Below, piece by piece: positions 62,801 to 64,000 of a stretch of 64,000 bases of DNA (its first letter is position 1; every line of letters starts with the position of its first letter). This DNA is from Polydactylus sextarius. Lineage: Eukaryota > Chordata > Actinopteri > Polynemidae. The stretch lies in the NCBI GenBank assembly GCA_016801845.1, contig CM028926.1, positions 9,460,501 through 9,524,500 of the forward strand. Reading direction: 5' to 3'. The position numbers were made by a program, and so were the translations under genes. The notes under the pieces were generated by a model. It was not told the origin of the DNA and searched no databases. It saw only the letters and a list, made by a program, of their open reading frames with translations.

Positions 62801-64000
62801 GATGTGTGATTTCTGCTTCTGGATCAGTGCTGTAACGATGTTTGTCTCCAAACATAAGTTGTTAAATCATCCACTGGATCATCTTAAACTGGCCTGTTAA
62901 ACTCTCCACTATGTAAAGTGGCAGCGCTCCTATGGAAATGTGACATTTGCTTTGTTTCCCACCATCTAATGAGCCAGTTAACATTCAGTTGTTCACCCTA
63001 ATTGACTCTTACGCTAACTGGCACAGGACTCCAAATAATTACTCTCTTTATGAGCCAATGTCTAATGAATTTAAGTGGCATATTTACCAGTCGACTGACT
63101 CTGGGTGGAAGTGATGCAATAAAACGATGTGTCTGCTTTCAACTTGCTAAAAGACAGTTACAGTGTATATGTAGACTCTTGACATTTCGAAGGCGATGGC
63201 AGCCGATACGGTCTCAGTTCATATTCAGGATTTCCTTCACACTGTAGTAAGAAATCGAATTGTTCAGTCGGTCCTCAGGATAAATAATGAGGTAAATTTA
63301 GTGTTGCACCATCGTGGGTTCATTGTAGAAACGTTCTCAGCGTTGAGTTTGAGGGAAAATAAAACTGTGGAGTTTTGTGTTTGAGAGTGAGAATTTATGA
63401 CCTTGATTGAGGCAAATAATTAGTTCAACAGTTTTGGCTTTTTAACAAAAACACGTATCGTTACAGTTTGACAGTCGGCATAAAAAAACTGAAATCAACA
63501 AGCCATTGATAAATGAAGAGGATCTTAATTGAACTAGAACCAGTTTGACATCCACTAAATTATTGTTTTTCCAAAAAAAAAGGGATAAATCTACTTTTAT
63601 GTTTGTATTCGACATCTTGGTTTGGTCTCGGTGGCTCTTTGACAGCTTTATTTATTTTGTTTGTTTTTGTTTTTAAAAGAAAAATAGTTGAAGACGCTGC
63701 TGACATTTTACAGCATCACTCAGTGACTGTGGTCATTATTCAATGACACAAATCCTACAAAATGTGATTCTGCAGAACAGACCAGACGTTGGGATTGTTT
63801 AACATGGACGACTTTATCAAATCATTTGTTACAGAATGAAATTGGATTTCACTGACCTGAGCTGCTTGTTTTTTTTTTTTTTTTTAAAAAAACCTTCATG
63901 TCCTTTCACTTTGATAGAGAGAAACTCACAATAATTTTCAGCATATCGGTTGTAGCAGCAAAGTTTGCAGCATATTTAGCTGCTGTTCTGTCGGAGGCTG
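59841..64000. other. No gene seen to window end
   Basis: AT-rich DNA with T/A and C homopolymers (61,738-61,752; 62,158-62,169) and no supported exon. Segments 61,385-61,530 and 62,960-63,130 are repeat-free with balanced composition and could be conserved noncoding DNA, but this cannot be shown here. Confidence 0.45.

Noticed and set aside
1..64000. CRISPR arrays, bacterial operons, phage or rRNA genes
   Set aside because: No spaced direct repeats, ribosome-binding-site-led gene runs or rRNA sequence; all signals are those of vertebrate nuclear DNA.

Overview
This window reads as vertebrate nuclear DNA, most likely from a ray-finned (teleost) fish. It is AT-rich and intron-dominated, and its repeats are of kinds familiar from teleosts: Tc1-like transposon relics, a hAT-type element, tRNA-derived SINEs, L2/CR1-like LINE fragments and many (CA)n, (TA)n and (TTA)n tracts. 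It carries no bacterial-type gene layout. Most open reading frames in it are chance intronic or intergenic runs. Family names come from recognition by eye; no database search was made.

Region 1 (1 to about 31,000, + strand) is the 3' part of one gene of the nectin/PVR-like immunoglobulin superfamily. The Ig-domain exons lie upstream of the window. Visible are an exon with the transmembrane helix and juxtamembrane tail (754-901), two cytoplasmic exons (8943-9037 and 13583-13684) and several alternative 3' ends whose splice phases all fit: 2589-2778, 17224-17367 and 28414-28659, plus a doubtful short one at 14215-14265. Joining them predicts one membrane anchor with three or more different cytoplasmic tails. 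One tail (17224-17367) carries two ITIM-type motifs (VQYAEL and VEYATI), one ends in a class I PDZ-like STPL, and one is a long Pro/Gln/Tyr-rich tail ending EQSV. Exon 8943-9037 appears to hold one extra base inside a C-rich run. The introns contain a hAT relic, another DNA-transposon-like repeat, a SINE-bearing composite repeat and microsatellites.

Region 2 (about 31,000-50,000) is a gene desert. It holds a minus-strand Tc1-like transposase relic (33,895-34,605), a 306-bp miniature inverted-repeat element (37,261-37,566), a tRNA-derived SINE (43,240-43,398), a second copy of the SINE composite (45,340-45,757), an old interspersed repeat (46,521-46,665) and a Tc1-like 5' end (49,190-49,400). 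Some repeat-free stretches could be conserved regulatory DNA.

Region 3 (50,000-64,000) may begin with an ATG-free first exon and promoter at about 50,090-50,223, followed by a GT donor, but no coding exon was found after it. The rest holds two decayed LINE reverse-transcriptase fragments (52,915-53,130 and 58,600-59,290) and a fold-back element with TTAA ends and a nested hairpin (59,316-59,840).

No new multi-gene system is visible. The points most worth following are the alternative-tail architecture of the nectin-like gene with its tandem-ITIM tail, the apparent frameshift in its cytoplasmic exon, and the nested palindromic TTAA element.
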